Shown here: positions 35,421 through 44,698 of the stretch, piece by piece | Layout of the letters: every line of letters starts with the position of its first letter | Numbering within the stretch: position 1 is the first letter of the stretch | Assembly: GCF_001678945.1 (NCBI RefSeq) | Contig: NZ_CP015124.1 | Coordinates: 682,001 to 746,000 of the forward strand | Reading direction: 5' to 3' | DNA length: 64,000 nt | DNA from: Phaeobacter gallaeciensis | GTDB lineage: Bacteria > Pseudomonadota > Alphaproteobacteria > Rhodobacterales > Rhodobacteraceae | Notes under the pieces: model-generated | Seen by the model: only the letters and a program-made list of their open reading frames with translations | Told to the model about the DNA's origin: nothing | Database searches by the model: none | Made by a program: the position numbers and the translations under genes

Positions 35421-36713
35421 ATGCGCGAACAGATTGCAGCGATCGGACTTGCGGCGGGACTGGCTGCGGGCACGGCGGCAGTGGCCGAAAACCGGATTGA
35501 CCGGATCCGCCCCGATGCGCCCGAACTGGCGGCCTTTGGACCCCATCCGATCGGGGTACAGACGCTGACCTTCACCCACCCTGGACAACACGACATCCTC
35601 AATACAACGGCCGACAGTCAGCCGATCTATGACCGCCCTCTGACAGTCGAAGTCTGGTATCCGGCCGCGCCCGGCACCGAACCTGGCGGCAGCTATCGCA
35701 CCGTCCTGCGTGATGGTGCGACCGAAGTCACGTTGCAGGGCCGTGCCGCCCGCGCGGCAGAGCCCGCAACCGGCGCCCGCTATCCGCTGGTGGTGATCTC
35801 TCACGGCTATCCCGGCAACCGCTTCCTACTGTCGCATCTGGGCGAAAACCTGGCCTCCAAAGGCTATGTGACCGTCTCCATCGACCATACCGACAGCACT
35901 TACTCCGATCAGGCGGCCTTTGGCTCGACCCTGCTGAACCGCCCCATCGACCAGAGGTTCGTTATCGATCAGATGGCCGCGCTTGATGGACCGCTGGGCG
36001 CCATCACCGATGTCTCGCAGACTGGGGTGATCGGCTATTCCATGGGGGGCTATGGCGCCCTGATCTTTGCCGGGGCGGGCGTCACCCAAGCCTCGACCGA
36101 ATACAGCTGGGGCACGCCCGCCGGGCTGCTGTCGCGGCACCTGGCCGGATCGGACAGCCACAAGGCGCTGGTGGACGAGCGGGTCAAGGCGGTGATCTCC
36201 ATCGGTCCCTGGGGCATGAACACCGGGTTCTGGGATGCCACCGGGCTAGCAGGCGTGGAAAAGCCAGTGATGATGATGGCGGGCAGCGCCGATGATGTGT
36301 CGAAATACCCCGCCATGCGACAGATCTTCGAAGGCATGGTCAACACCGACCGGCATCTTCTGACCTTTGAGGCAGCCAACCACAATGCCGCCGCCCCGAT
36401 GCCCGCCCCGATCGAAAGCTGGCAACCGGTGGAAACACTCGATTTTGTGCCGTTTGAACACTATGCGGATGCGGTCTGGGACACCAACCGGATGAACAAT
36501 ATCGCACAGCATTTCGCCACGGCCTTCATGGATCTGCACTTGAAAGGCGCCGAGGACAAAGCCGCGTATCTGGAGCTGATCCCGCGCGCGGCGGATGGCG
36601 TCGTCGACACGGACGATGCGGGCAAGGAAGGCCCCGGTCATACCTATTGGAAAGGCTTTGCGCCGCGCACCGCGCAGGGGCTGACCTTTGAAACCCTGCC
36701 AAAGGGCGAATAG
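35421..36713 (+). CDS. Secreted alpha/beta hydrolase (dienelactone/PAF-acetylhydrolase-like)
   Basis: 430 residues from ATG 35421, with AGGAG six to seven bases upstream. A Sec signal peptide (Ala-rich core IAAIGLAAGLAAGTAAVA) targets it to the periplasm. The mature domain has VVISHGYPGNRFLL as the oxyanion region, Ser207 in the elbow GYSMGG, and a His near FEAANHNAAAP, typical of large predicted dienelactone hydrolases. Substrate unknown; lipid or aromatic ester hydrolysis are both possible. A hairpin without T-run follows the stop. Confidence 0.87.
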   Translation: MREQIAAIGLAAGLAAGTAAVAENRIDRIRPDAPELAAFGPHPIGVQTLTFTHPGQHDILNTTADSQPIYDRPLTVEVWYPAAPGTEPGGSYRTVLRDGATEVTLQGRAARAAEPATGARYPLVVISHGYPGNRFLLSHLGENLASKGYVTVSIDHTDSTYSDQAAFGSTLLNRPIDQRFVIDQMAALDGPLGAITDVSQTGVIGYSMGGYGALIFAGAGVTQASTEYSWGTPAGLLSRHLAGSDSHKALVDERVKAVISIGPWGMNTGFWDATGLAGVEKPVMMMAGSADDVSKYPAMRQIFEGMVNTDRHLLTFEAANHNAAAPMPAPIESWQPVETLDFVPFEHYADAVWDTNRMNNIAQHFATAFMDLHLKGAEDKAAYLELIPRAADGVVDTDDAGKEGPGHTYWKGFAPRTAQGLTFETLPKGE

Positions 36714-36728
36714 TCACTTAGACAGCCA

Positions 36729-36762
36729 AGCCCCGCTGCCGGAGCAACCGGCTGGCGGGGCT
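36729..36762. terminator. Hairpin between convergent hydrolase and NicO genes
   Basis: AGCCCCGCTGCCGG pairs with CCGGCTGGCGGGGCT around AGCAA, a very stable stem with no T-run. It probably acts as a bidirectional 3-prime end. Confidence 0.65.
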
Positions 36763-36777
36763 GATCAGAACGACAGA

Positions 36778-37734
36778 TCAGATCGCCCGCAACATGATCT
36801 GAACTGCCAGAAGCGCGATTACCCCTCCGGCCAGCAATTCAAGCCCCGCCGCCAGAGCCAGCGCGCGGCGCCCCTGCATCCGGTCCAGTGCACCCTGTCG
36901 CAGGCTGACCGAGGCAATGGCCACCGCCACAGTCACACTGGCCGTGCCAAGCCCCATGGCAAAGGCACCGGCGATCCCCGCGGGCAGCACATCCATGCGC
37001 CATGTCACCAAGAGAAGGAACACCGCACCGGTACAGGGACGCAGCGCCACCGCGCCGATAATCGCCAGCGCATCGCGCAGCCCGTGAACCTGTGCCGCCT
37101 CTTCCAACGTCGGGCCATGCCGGTGACCGCAGCTTGGGCAGGCATCTGCTGAATGATCGTGATCATGGTCGTGGCTGTGCATATGGCCGTGGTCACAGGC
37201 CGCGACCAGCCCATCCACCTTCGCAGCAGAAGGACTTTGGCGCAGGCGCAGCAGGCGGCGCGTCCCGCGCTGGAACAGGTACACGCCCACCAGCGCGATC
37301 AGACCATAGGACAGCGGCGCCAGGACCTCCTCTGCGATGCTGGTCATGCGCTCCCGGCCCCAGTCCATCACGGTCAGGCCGCCTGCGACCAGCACAACCG
37401 CCGTCGCCGCCTGCGCCAGCGAGGAGGCCACCGCCAGCGCCGCCAACCGCCCCATGGCCACCGAGCGGTCCATACCGTAGCCGCCGATCACCAGCTTCCC
37501 GTGCCCCGGCCCTGCTGCGTGAAAGAACCCGTATGCGAAACAGAGTGACAAAAGCGAGATCAGCGCACCCGGTTGACCGGCCTTCAGCGCCCGCAGGCCC
37601 CGCGCCAGCGCCGATTGCGCCTCGCGCTGGCCAGAAACCGCCCAGCGCGCCACATCCTGCGCGCCGCCAAACCCCCAAAGCCAGATTGCAATGACAAGGA
37701 CCGCGAGTGCGGCGAGTGCTGTAAGGACTCGCAT
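36778..37734 (-). CDS. NicO/RcnA-like nickel/cobalt transporter
   Basis: 318 residues with six to seven hydrophobic segments and a cytoplasmic or periplasmic histidine-rich loop ([17 protein letters not shown], followed by a CPSCGHRHG motif). This layout is known from NicO/RcnA transporters of Ni2+ or Co2+, and also from high-affinity uptake types with zinc. The [15 protein letters not shown] segment (about 75-89) has the H-x-P-GHGK signature of the family. Its ATG lies one base from the DUF1007 stop, so both are co-translated. Import or export, and metal, are not decided by sequence. Confidence 0.88.
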   Translation of the reverse strand: MRVLTALAALAVLVIAIWLWGFGGAQDVARWAVSGQREAQSALARGLRALKAGQPGALISLLSLCFAYGFFHAAGPGHGKLVIGGYGMDRSVAMGRLAALAVASSLAQAATAVVLVAGGLTVMDWGRERMTSIAEEVLAPLSYGLIALVGVYLFQRGTRRLLRLRQSPSAAKVDGLVAACDHGHMHSHDHDHDHSADACPSCGHRHGPTLEEAAQVHGLRDALAIIGAVALRPCTGAVFLLLVTWRMDVLPAGIAGAFAMGLGTASVTVAVAIASVSLRQGALDRMQGRRALALAAGLELLAGGVIALLAVQIMLRAI

Positions 37735-37735
37735 C

Positions 37736-38389
37736 TCAGTCTCCGCAGATCAGACGGACCGTATCGGCAAAGGCCTCTCCGACCTCCGGATAGGCGGCCT
37801 CGGCCTGATCAGCAGGCATGGCATACAGCAGCTCTTCGACCAGCGTGTATGCACGGTCGAGATCCGGTTCGGTGATTTCGGCCCGACACCCTGCCCCGAC
37901 CGAGACGCCCTGGTTGACCGTATAGGCCGTGTAGTAAGTGGGATCATAGGCCCGGATCACAACGGCCTCCGCCGGGACCGGCGCCTTCAGCCCGCGCCGG
38001 TGGCGGGTGGTGATCCGCCCGTCCACCACTTCGGTCGACAGGTGTTCTGGCGCCGTCAGGGCCAGCGGCGCCTCGTTCCGGGTCAGGTAGGTGTCCCCGG
38101 CATAGCCTGCGCTCCACTTGAGATCAAAGCCCTTGAGACGTGCCAGCTCATCATCGGTCAGGACGCCGTCCGCATCCGGGTCCAGCCCCAGATCCTCGAA
38201 AATCAGCAGCGAATAGAATTCGTCGTAGGCCCAAGTGACCTCGACCGCCTCAAGCGCTCCGCCCGCGCCAATCTGCACCGCCAAACCGGTATCCACAAAG
38301 ATATGCGGATGCGCCTGCACAGCAGCAGGCGCAAGAGCGGCGCAGGTGGCAAAGACCGGCCCTGCAAGGCGTTTTTGCAGCGTTTTCAT
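37736..38389 (-). CDS. DUF1007 periplasmic protein, partner of the NicO transporter
   Basis: 217 residues from ATG 38389 (MKTLQKRL; the frame is open to 38446 but without a ribosome site). A signal peptide ends near [11 protein letters not shown], leaving AHPHIFVD with histidines at the mature N-terminus, as in DUF1007 proteins. The acidic EF-hand-like stretch [17 protein letters not shown] (about 87-103) may bind a divalent cation. DUF1007 genes are usually paired with NicO transporters, as here, and are thought to capture metal in the periplasm. Conserved GWAYDEFYS-like region [11 protein letters not shown] is present. Confidence 0.85.
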   Translation of the reverse strand: MKTLQKRLAGPVFATCAALAPAAVQAHPHIFVDTGLAVQIGAGGALEAVEVTWAYDEFYSLLIFEDLGLDPDADGVLTDDELARLKGFDLKWSAGYAGDTYLTRNEAPLALTAPEHLSTEVVDGRITTRHRRGLKAPVPAEAVVIRAYDPTYYTAYTVNQGVSVGAGCRAEITEPDLDRAYTLVEELLYAMPADQAEAAYPEVGEAFADTVRLICGD

Positions 38390-38462
38390 GTCCTTTGGTT
38401 TAGCCGCAAGCCCCGCCCCCAACAAGACGGCATCCCGCCGCGCCAAGGTGGATCGGCAAAGG

Positions 38463-39401
38463 TCAGCGCAGCCGGGAATTGGGGTGCAGCGCCTTCCCTA
38501 GAATATGGTCCGAGCGGTGGATCACATGATGTGCCTGACCGATGATCAGCGGATCCGGCGCCGTGGCGATTTCAGGGTCCTTTCCAGGATAATCCAGCGT
38601 GCTGAGGAAATGGCGCATGCAGTTCAGCCGCGCCCGTTTCTTGCAGTTGGATTTCACCACCGTCCACGGCGCATCTGCGGTGTCGGTGTAAAAGAACATC
38701 GCCTCTTTCGCCTCGGTATAGTCATCCCATTTGTCCAGCGAGGCCTTGTCGATCGGTGACAGCTTCCACTGTTTCAGCGGGTCAGTCTCGCGCGATTTGA
38801 ACCGGCGCAGCTGTTCGTCCTGCGTCACCGAGAACCAGTACTTGTATAGCCGGATACCCGAGCGCACCAGCATCTGTTCCAGATCCGGTGTTTGGCGCAT
38901 GAACTCCAGATATTCGCTCGGCTCGCAAAAGCCCATCACCCGCTCGACCCCGGCGCGATTGTACCAGGAGCGGTCATAAAGCACGATCTCGCCGCTGGTG
39001 GGCAGGTGTTGCAGGTAGCGTTGGAAATACCATTGCCCGCGCTCTTCGTCGGTCGGCTTGTTCAGCGCCACGACGCGTGCATGGCGGGGGTTCAGGTGCT
39101 CGGTAAAACGTTTGATCGTGCCGCCCTTGCCCGCCGCATCACGCCCTTCGAACAGCATGACGAACTTTTCCCCGGTCTCCAGCGCCCAGTGCTGAACCTT
39201 CAGAAGCTCCGCCTGCAGCTTTGCCTTCTCTTCTTCATAGGCTTTGCGGGCCATTTTGCGGGCATAGGGGTACTTGCCGCTTTCAAAGGCGCGGCGGATT
39301 TCCTCAGGCGCGGGCGGGCGCGGCGTAGCGCTTGGCTGGGGGGTGCTGGTGTTCGCGGCGGCTGGCCCTGCGGGAACTGGCTGTGCGGGGGGTGTGGACA
39401 T
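38463..39401 (-). CDS. ppk2: Polyphosphate kinase 2
   Basis: 312 residues. A Pro/Ala-rich N-terminal tail (1-33) precedes the PPK2 domain. Walker A is FEGRDAAGKGG (84-94), Walker B region VLYDRSWYNRAGVE (140-153), then a lid arginine stretch (RRFKSRETDPLKQWKLSPID reduced to RETDPLKQWK). Class I PPK2 enzymes phosphorylate nucleoside diphosphates with polyphosphate, or the reverse. It is divergent from the frameshifted hydrolase at 39567. Which nucleotide is used is not clear from sequence. Confidence 0.95.
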   Translation of the reverse strand: MSTPPAQPVPAGPAAANTSTPQPSATPRPPAPEEIRRAFESGKYPYARKMARKAYEEEKAKLQAELLKVQHWALETGEKFVMLFEGRDAAGKGGTIKRFTEHLNPRHARVVALNKPTDEERGQWYFQRYLQHLPTSGEIVLYDRSWYNRAGVERVMGFCEPSEYLEFMRQTPDLEQMLVRSGIRLYKYWFSVTQDEQLRRFKSRETDPLKQWKLSPIDKASLDKWDDYTEAKEAMFFYTDTADAPWTVVKSNCKKRARLNCMRHFLSTLDYPGKDPEIATAPDPLIIGQAHHVIHRSDHILGKALHPNSRLR

Positions 39402-39566
39402 ATGGAACTCCTTACAATCACATTTGCCGCCAGCTTACCGGCTTTGCTACGCGAGCGCGCTGACCTGTATCAAAGGACCGGCGCAAATTGGCTGTCACGT
39501 GACGAAATCGTTGCGCCCTGTGCGGTCTGGCATCAGCCTGTTCTTGATAGCGCGGAGGATTTCAGC

Positions 39567-40446
39567 ATGCAGGCAGGTTTCGAGACACTGAACGGCAAAG
39601 CCTTTTTCGTCCGCCGCTGGGGCGACCCTGCCCTGCCGCCACTGCTGATGCTGCACGGGTTTCCCGAATATGGCGGCGCCTGGCAGGAACTGGCCGAACG
39701 CCTGTGCCACAGGTTTTACTGCATCGCACCGGATCAGCGCGGATATGGCCAAAGCTGGGCGCCGCAGGACGTAGGCGACTATGCCACTTCCAGATTGGTT
39801 GCCGACATGGCGGATCTGATCCCTTCGTCCGGCGCCCCGGTCACCGTGCTGGGACACGACTGGGGTGCAGCAGTGGCCTATGGTCTGGCGATGTTCCGAC
39901 CCAATCTGGTGTCTCGACTGATCATCGCCAATGGTGTGCACCCGGTGCCCTTCCAGCGGGCGCTGGCTGCCGGTGGACCACAGGCCGCCGCCTCGCAGTA
40001 TAATCGCCGACCTGCGGCGCGACGGATCGGAGGCAGATCTAATGGCCAATGATTTCGAAAAGCTGCTAGCGCTGTTTGGTGCCCCGATGGATATGAGCTG
40101 GCTCAGCGGTGAACGGCTGAAGGTCTACAAGGTGGAATGGTCCCGCCCCGGCCGCCTTCGCGGCATGGTGAACTGGTACCGGGCCTCGCCCTTGCAACTG
40201 GCCCAGCCCGGCAGCCCGATCCCAATGCCGGACCTGCCGCTGAACCGGTTGCAGGTTCCCCAGCCGCATCTGCTGATCTGGGGCGCGGATGACAGCGCCC
40301 TTTTGCCGGAAGCGACCGAGGGGCTTGAGGATTTCGCCCCCAACCTGACACGCATCACCCTGAAGGGCTGCGATCACTGGCTGCACCATCAAAGACCCGA
40401 TGAGATGAGCCATGCGATCCTGACATGGTCAGAGCAGAGCGTCTGA
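39567..40446 (+). pseudogene. Frameshifted epoxide-hydrolase-like alpha/beta hydrolase
   Basis: Two halves in different frames make one hydrolase of about 290 residues. The first starts at ATG 39567 (GGAGG nine bases before) with LMLHGFPEYGGAW and the nucleophile in VLGHDWGAAVAY, and would read to a stop at 40052 after junk (RRPAARRIGG). Shifting at about 39998-40003, in the run TATAAT, continues IIADLRRDGSE in the other frame to 40446, including LLIWGADDSALLPE and the catalytic His of GCDHWLHHQRP. Loss of one TA/AT unit would explain the shift. A sequencing error is possible; otherwise it is a recent pseudogene. Confidence 0.75.
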
Positions 40447-40492
40447 CGCGGGACTGGATCGCAGGCGCATCTGTCTTGCGTCTTGTCGCGGC

Positions 40493-41101
40493 TTACTTGT
40501 GCCCCCAGTCGTTCGGATCTTCCGAATTGTTGGGGCTGAGGCCCAGCACATCGCCATCGGTCGAGCAGCCAAGCCCCAGAACGGTCCGGTTGGCGTAGGA
40601 AAAATAGGCTGTGACCTGATTGATTTCGAGGATCTCCCCATCGTCAAACCCGGCATTGCGCATCGCCTGAATGTCGGATTGCTCAACACTCGCAGGCGCC
40701 TCGGTCAGCTTGCGCGCATAGCCCATCGCAACCTTCTGCGCAGGCTCCAGCGGTGCCGCCTCGGGATCGCGCGCCTCGATCGCAGCCCGGATAGCCAGAC
40801 CGCGTTCTTCGTCCTGCAACAGGCGCTGCAGCCCGGCAAAGTGATGCTCCACGCAATAGGCACAGTCATTCAGAGAAGAAACCCAGACGCCAAGCACCTC
40901 CAAGAACCACTTGGGAATGGTATTGCCGGTATGGTGCAGGACGTTCTTGTAGATCGCCATATGCCCTTCCATCGAATGCGGGCGCAGGCTGTGCACCATC
41001 ATGATGTTATCGACATTGCCGCCCGGCCCGGTCACCCGATCATAAAGTTTCTTCAGCTTCCCGGTGGCCTCGTCAAAGGGGACGGTTCTGATCCACGCCA
41101 T
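40493..41101 (-). CDS. AhpD-like peroxidase-related protein (carboxymuconolactone decarboxylase fold)
   Basis: 202 residues from ATG 41101. The CxxC peroxidase signature is CAYC (C80, C83) with H87 (CAYCVEHH), the usual AhpD-like motif in a helical CMD domain. These enzymes reduce alkyl hydroperoxides with a thiol donor or serve related functions. N-terminal residues (MAWIRTVPFDEATGKLKKLYDRV) match the peroxidase-related enzyme group. It follows the PLP decarboxylase gene on the same strand after 76 bases and may share its transcript. Confidence 0.88.
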   Translation of the reverse strand: MAWIRTVPFDEATGKLKKLYDRVTGPGGNVDNIMMVHSLRPHSMEGHMAIYKNVLHHTGNTIPKWFLEVLGVWVSSLNDCAYCVEHHFAGLQRLLQDEERGLAIRAAIEARDPEAAPLEPAQKVAMGYARKLTEAPASVEQSDIQAMRNAGFDDGEILEINQVTAYFSYANRTVLGLGCSTDGDVLGLSPNNSEDPNDWGHK

Positions 41102-41177
41102 ATGCACTCTCCTCTTGCTTTGCGGCAGCTTAACCAACCGCAGCGCCGGGGAAAGAGGCAAAGCCGAAACGAAGTGA

Positions 41178-42593
41178 TCACAAATCGGACAGTTCTGCCC
41201 GGCGCGCCACCGCGGCAATGGCCGCAGTGATATCCTCGTCCCGCGTGCGGTGGTTCGTCAGCGCGGCGCGCAGCAGGACCCGGTCCCCCATGCGTGTGGT
41301 GGAAAATACCGCTTCGCCGCTTTCCTGCAGGTCCTGGGCGATTGCAGTATTAAGCCGCGTTTGCTCCGCAGCAGGCAGATCCTTCCGCGCGGTGAAGACG
41401 CAGACGTTCGACACCACCGCAGCGCCCAGCGCCATGCGCGGCTGTTTCTCGACCTCATCGGCCATCAGAGCCGCAAGTCGGCAGTTGTCGGTGATCGCTG
41501 CAGCAAGCGCCTCTTCACCATGCATTTCCAGCGCGCACCAGACCTTGAGGCCCCGATTGCCGCGTGACAGATCGATGCCATAGTCGCAGAACCACGGATC
41601 GCCGCCTGCCAACCCGCGTTCACCGCCTTCCAGATAGGCTGGGCGGGCGGCAAAGGCGGCGCGATGGGCGGCCTCATCCGCGATCAAAACCAGACCGCAG
41701 TCATAGCCCACATACATCCATTTATGGAAATCGAGCGCTATACTGTCGGCCCGCCCGATCCCGTTGCTCAGGCCGCGCCATGGCTCTGCCGCGATGCGCG
41801 TCCAGGCGCCAAAGGCCCCGTCCACATGCAGCCACAGCCCGTGATCCACTGCCAGATCCGCAAGGGATTCGAGATCGTCGAACAGGCCCAGATCCACAGA
41901 GCCAGCAGTCCCGACAAGAAGGAAGGGCACCGCACCTGCTTCCCGGTCCGCCGCGATCATGTCGGCCAGCGCCGCGGGGTCCATCTGCCCGTCCACCAGT
42001 GGCACCTGCCGCAGGTTCTCCGCGCCAACCCCGATCAGCTCCAGCGCCTTGCGGGTCGCATTATGCACCCCGACGCCTGCATAGGCCGTGAGCCGCACCG
42101 CGCCCTGCCCTGTCTGCCGCACCTCGGGCAAGGCCCGCACCCGCGCGGCCTGAAAGGCAATCACCGTTGCCTGCGACGTGCCCGTGGTCAGAACGCCACT
42201 GGCGCCCTCTGGCATCCCCATCCGGCGGCGGGTCCAGTCGATCACAGCGCGCTCCATATAGACCGCGCCGTGATCGCGCCCGCCGACATTGGCATTGACC
42301 ACCGCGCCCGCCATGCCCGCGATCAAATCGGAGGCCAGCCCAGAGCCCTGCACCCAGCCCCAGAACCGGGGATGCACATTGCCACCATGATGGGGCAATA
42401 CATCCTGCTCGATCCGTCCCACCAGATCACCGCCCTGCCCGATCCGATAGCGCGCAGGCAGATCTTCGGGAACCGGTTGCCAGGGACGGTCACGGATCTG
42501 TTCCAGTTGGTCCAGCGATGCCTCCAGCATCCGGTGCGCCTCGGCACAGAATGCGGTCCAGTCCTTTGGGTCCAGCCCATCACCCTTGCTCAT
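41178..42593 (-). CDS. PLP-dependent group II amino acid decarboxylase (AADC-like)
   Basis: 471 residues from ATG 42593 (GAGGGAAC upstream; the frame is open to 42635). It is a pyridoxal-dependent decarboxylase of the aromatic amino acid/DOPA/tyrosine type. K291 in DFHKWMYVGYDCG is the PLP lysine, D258 (HVDGAFGAW) the pyridine-nitrogen aspartate, and the N-terminal HPRFWGW (74-80) the substrate region of this group. It would produce an amine such as tyramine or tryptamine; the acid accepted cannot be fixed. A partly different role, as aspartate decarboxylase, is possible. Confidence 0.88.
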   Translation of the reverse strand: MSKGDGLDPKDWTAFCAEAHRMLEASLDQLEQIRDRPWQPVPEDLPARYRIGQGGDLVGRIEQDVLPHHGGNVHPRFWGWVQGSGLASDLIAGMAGAVVNANVGGRDHGAVYMERAVIDWTRRRMGMPEGASGVLTTGTSQATVIAFQAARVRALPEVRQTGQGAVRLTAYAGVGVHNATRKALELIGVGAENLRQVPLVDGQMDPAALADMIAADREAGAVPFLLVGTAGSVDLGLFDDLESLADLAVDHGLWLHVDGAFGAWTRIAAEPWRGLSNGIGRADSIALDFHKWMYVGYDCGLVLIADEAAHRAAFAARPAYLEGGERGLAGGDPWFCDYGIDLSRGNRGLKVWCALEMHGEEALAAAITDNCRLAALMADEVEKQPRMALGAAVVSNVCVFTARKDLPAAEQTRLNTAIAQDLQESGEAVFSTTRMGDRVLLRAALTNHRTRDEDITAAIAAVARRAELSDL

Positions 42594-42739
42594 GCCCGTT
42601 CCCTCTCTCGCGCGATTTGCCTCCTTACATGGCACAGCGCCGCAGGGTTATCCACAGGCCCCGTCGCCCTCTTCCCCGCGGCGCTGACACCTGCCATAAT
42701 GCCCCTTAACCAAAAGCAACCAAGAGCAGCCCGAAACAG

Positions 42740-44698
42740 ATGCCCAACGATCTCCTGAGCACGCCTGACGCCGAAACCTATGACGCCTCCTCGATCGAGG
42801 TTCTGGAGGGGCTTGAACCCGTCCGCCAGCGGCCCGGCATGTATATCGGCGGCACTGACGAACGCGCGCTGCACCACATGGTGGCCGAGATCCTCGACAA
42901 CTCGATGGACGAGGCCGTCGCCGGCCATGCCAACCGGATCGAGGTGGAGTTGCACGCCGATTACTCGGTTACCATCCGTGACAACGGCCGCGGCATCCCG
43001 ATCGACCCGCACCCCAAGTTTCCCGACAAATCCGCGCTTGAGGTGATCCTCTGTACCCTGCACGCGGGCGGCAAATTCTCGGGCAAGGCCTATCAGACCT
43101 CGGGCGGCCTGCACGGGGTTGGCTCCTCGGTGGTGAACGCCCTGTCTGATCTGATGGTCGTGCAGGTGGCCAAGAACAAGGAACTGTTCGAACAGCGCTT
43201 CTCCCGCGGGATTCCGCAGGGGCCGGTGGAAAAGGTCGGCGCGGCCCCCAACCGGCGCGGCACATCGGTCACCTTCCACGCGGATGAGCAGATCTTTGGC
43301 TCGCACCGCTTCAAGCCCAAGCGGCTGATGACGCTGGTGCGCTCCAAGGCCTACCTCTTCTCGGGCGTGGAAATCCGCTGGAAATCCGCCATCGACGACG
43401 GCGAAACCCCGACCGAGGCGACCTTCCACTTCCCCGGCGGGCTCAGGGATTACCTCTCCGAGGTGCTGGGCAAGGCCACGACCTATGCCGATGCGCCCTT
43501 TGGCGGCAAGGTGGAGTTCCGCGAAAAATTCGGTGAGCCGGGCTATGTGGAATGGGCGATCAACTGGACGCCTGCCCGCGACGGCTTCATCCAGAGCTAC
43601 TGTAACACCGTCCCCACCCCCGAAGGCGGCACCCATGTCGCCGGTTTCTGGGCCGCGATCCTGAAGGGCATCAAGGCCTATGGCGAGCTGGTCGGCAACA
43701 AGAAGGCCACGCAAATCTCGCGCGAAGATCTGATGACCGGGGGCTGCGCGCTGGTTTCCTGCTTTATCGCGGACCCCGCATTCGTCGGCCAGACCAAGGA
43801 CCGCCTGTCGACCGAAAGCGCCAGCAAGATGGTGGAAAACTCGGTCCGCGACCACTTTGACAACTGGTTGGCCGCCGATACCAAATCCGCGGGCGCCATC
43901 CTCGATTTCCTGATCCTGCGGGCCGAGGAACGCCTGCGCCGCAAGCAGGAGAAGGAGACCCAGCGCAAGAGCGCCACCAAGAAGCTGCGCCTGCCGGGCA
44001 AGCTGACCGATTGCACGTCAAAAGACCGGCGCGGCACCGAACTCTTCATCGTGGAGGGCGACTCGGCCGGTGGCTCGGGCAAGGGCGCGCGCAGCCGCGA
44101 ATATCAGGCGCTCTTGCCGCTGAAGGGCAAAATCCTGAACGTCCTTGGTGCGGCGTCAAACAAGCTGGGATCAAACCAGGAAATCAGTGACCTTTGCGAG
44201 GCGCTGGGGGTTGGCCTTGGCACCAAGTTCAACCTCGATGATCTGCGCTATGACAAGATCATCATCATGACCGATGCGGATGTCGACGGCGCGCATATCG
44301 CATCGCTGCTGATGACCTTCTTCTTCACCCAGATGCGGCCACTGATCGATGGCGGTCACCTCTACCTCGCCTGCCCGCCCCTGTTCCGCCTGACGCAAGG
44401 CGCGAAACGGGTCTATTGCCTGGATGAGGCCGAGCGGGACAAATGGCTGGAAAAGGGTCTGGGCGGCAAAGGCAAGATCGATGTTTCCCGCTTCAAGGGT
44501 CTGGGTGAAATGGATGCCAAGGACCTGAAAGAGACCACGATGGACCCCAAGACCCGGAAATTGATCCGGGTGACGATTGACGAGGACGAACCGGGAGAGA
44601 CCGGCGATCTGGTGGAGCGTCTGATGGGCAAGAAACCCGAACTGCGGTTCCAGTATATTCAGGAGAACGCGAAGTTCGTGGAGGAGCTGGATGTGTGA
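42740..44698 (+). CDS. parE: DNA topoisomerase IV subunit B
   Basis: 652 residues, normal for alphaproteobacterial ParE (GyrB is longer). The GHKL ATPase domain has EILDNSMDEAVAGHA, DNGRGIP and GGLHGVGSSVVNALS (the lid glycine loop). The TOPRIM domain has FIVEGDSAGGSGKGARS and IIIMTDADVDGAHI with the catalytic acids. It is half of topoisomerase IV and separates daughter chromosomes. An AT-rich DUF4238 gene overlaps its stop by GTGA, and a large repeat array follows that; the neighbour is unusual for parE. Confidence 0.95.
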   Translation: MPNDLLSTPDAETYDASSIEVLEGLEPVRQRPGMYIGGTDERALHHMVAEILDNSMDEAVAGHANRIEVELHADYSVTIRDNGRGIPIDPHPKFPDKSALEVILCTLHAGGKFSGKAYQTSGGLHGVGSSVVNALSDLMVVQVAKNKELFEQRFSRGIPQGPVEKVGAAPNRRGTSVTFHADEQIFGSHRFKPKRLMTLVRSKAYLFSGVEIRWKSAIDDGETPTEATFHFPGGLRDYLSEVLGKATTYADAPFGGKVEFREKFGEPGYVEWAINWTPARDGFIQSYCNTVPTPEGGTHVAGFWAAILKGIKAYGELVGNKKATQISREDLMTGGCALVSCFIADPAFVGQTKDRLSTESASKMVENSVRDHFDNWLAADTKSAGAILDFLILRAEERLRRKQEKETQRKSATKKLRLPGKLTDCTSKDRRGTELFIVEGDSAGGSGKGARSREYQALLPLKGKILNVLGAASNKLGSNQEISDLCEALGVGLGTKFNLDDLRYDKIIIMTDADVDGAHIASLLMTFFFTQMRPLIDGGHLYLACPPLFRLTQGAKRVYCLDEAERDKWLEKGLGGKGKIDVSRFKGLGEMDAKDLKETTMDPKTRKLIRVTIDEDEPGETGDLVERLMGKKPELRFQYIQENAKFVEELDV

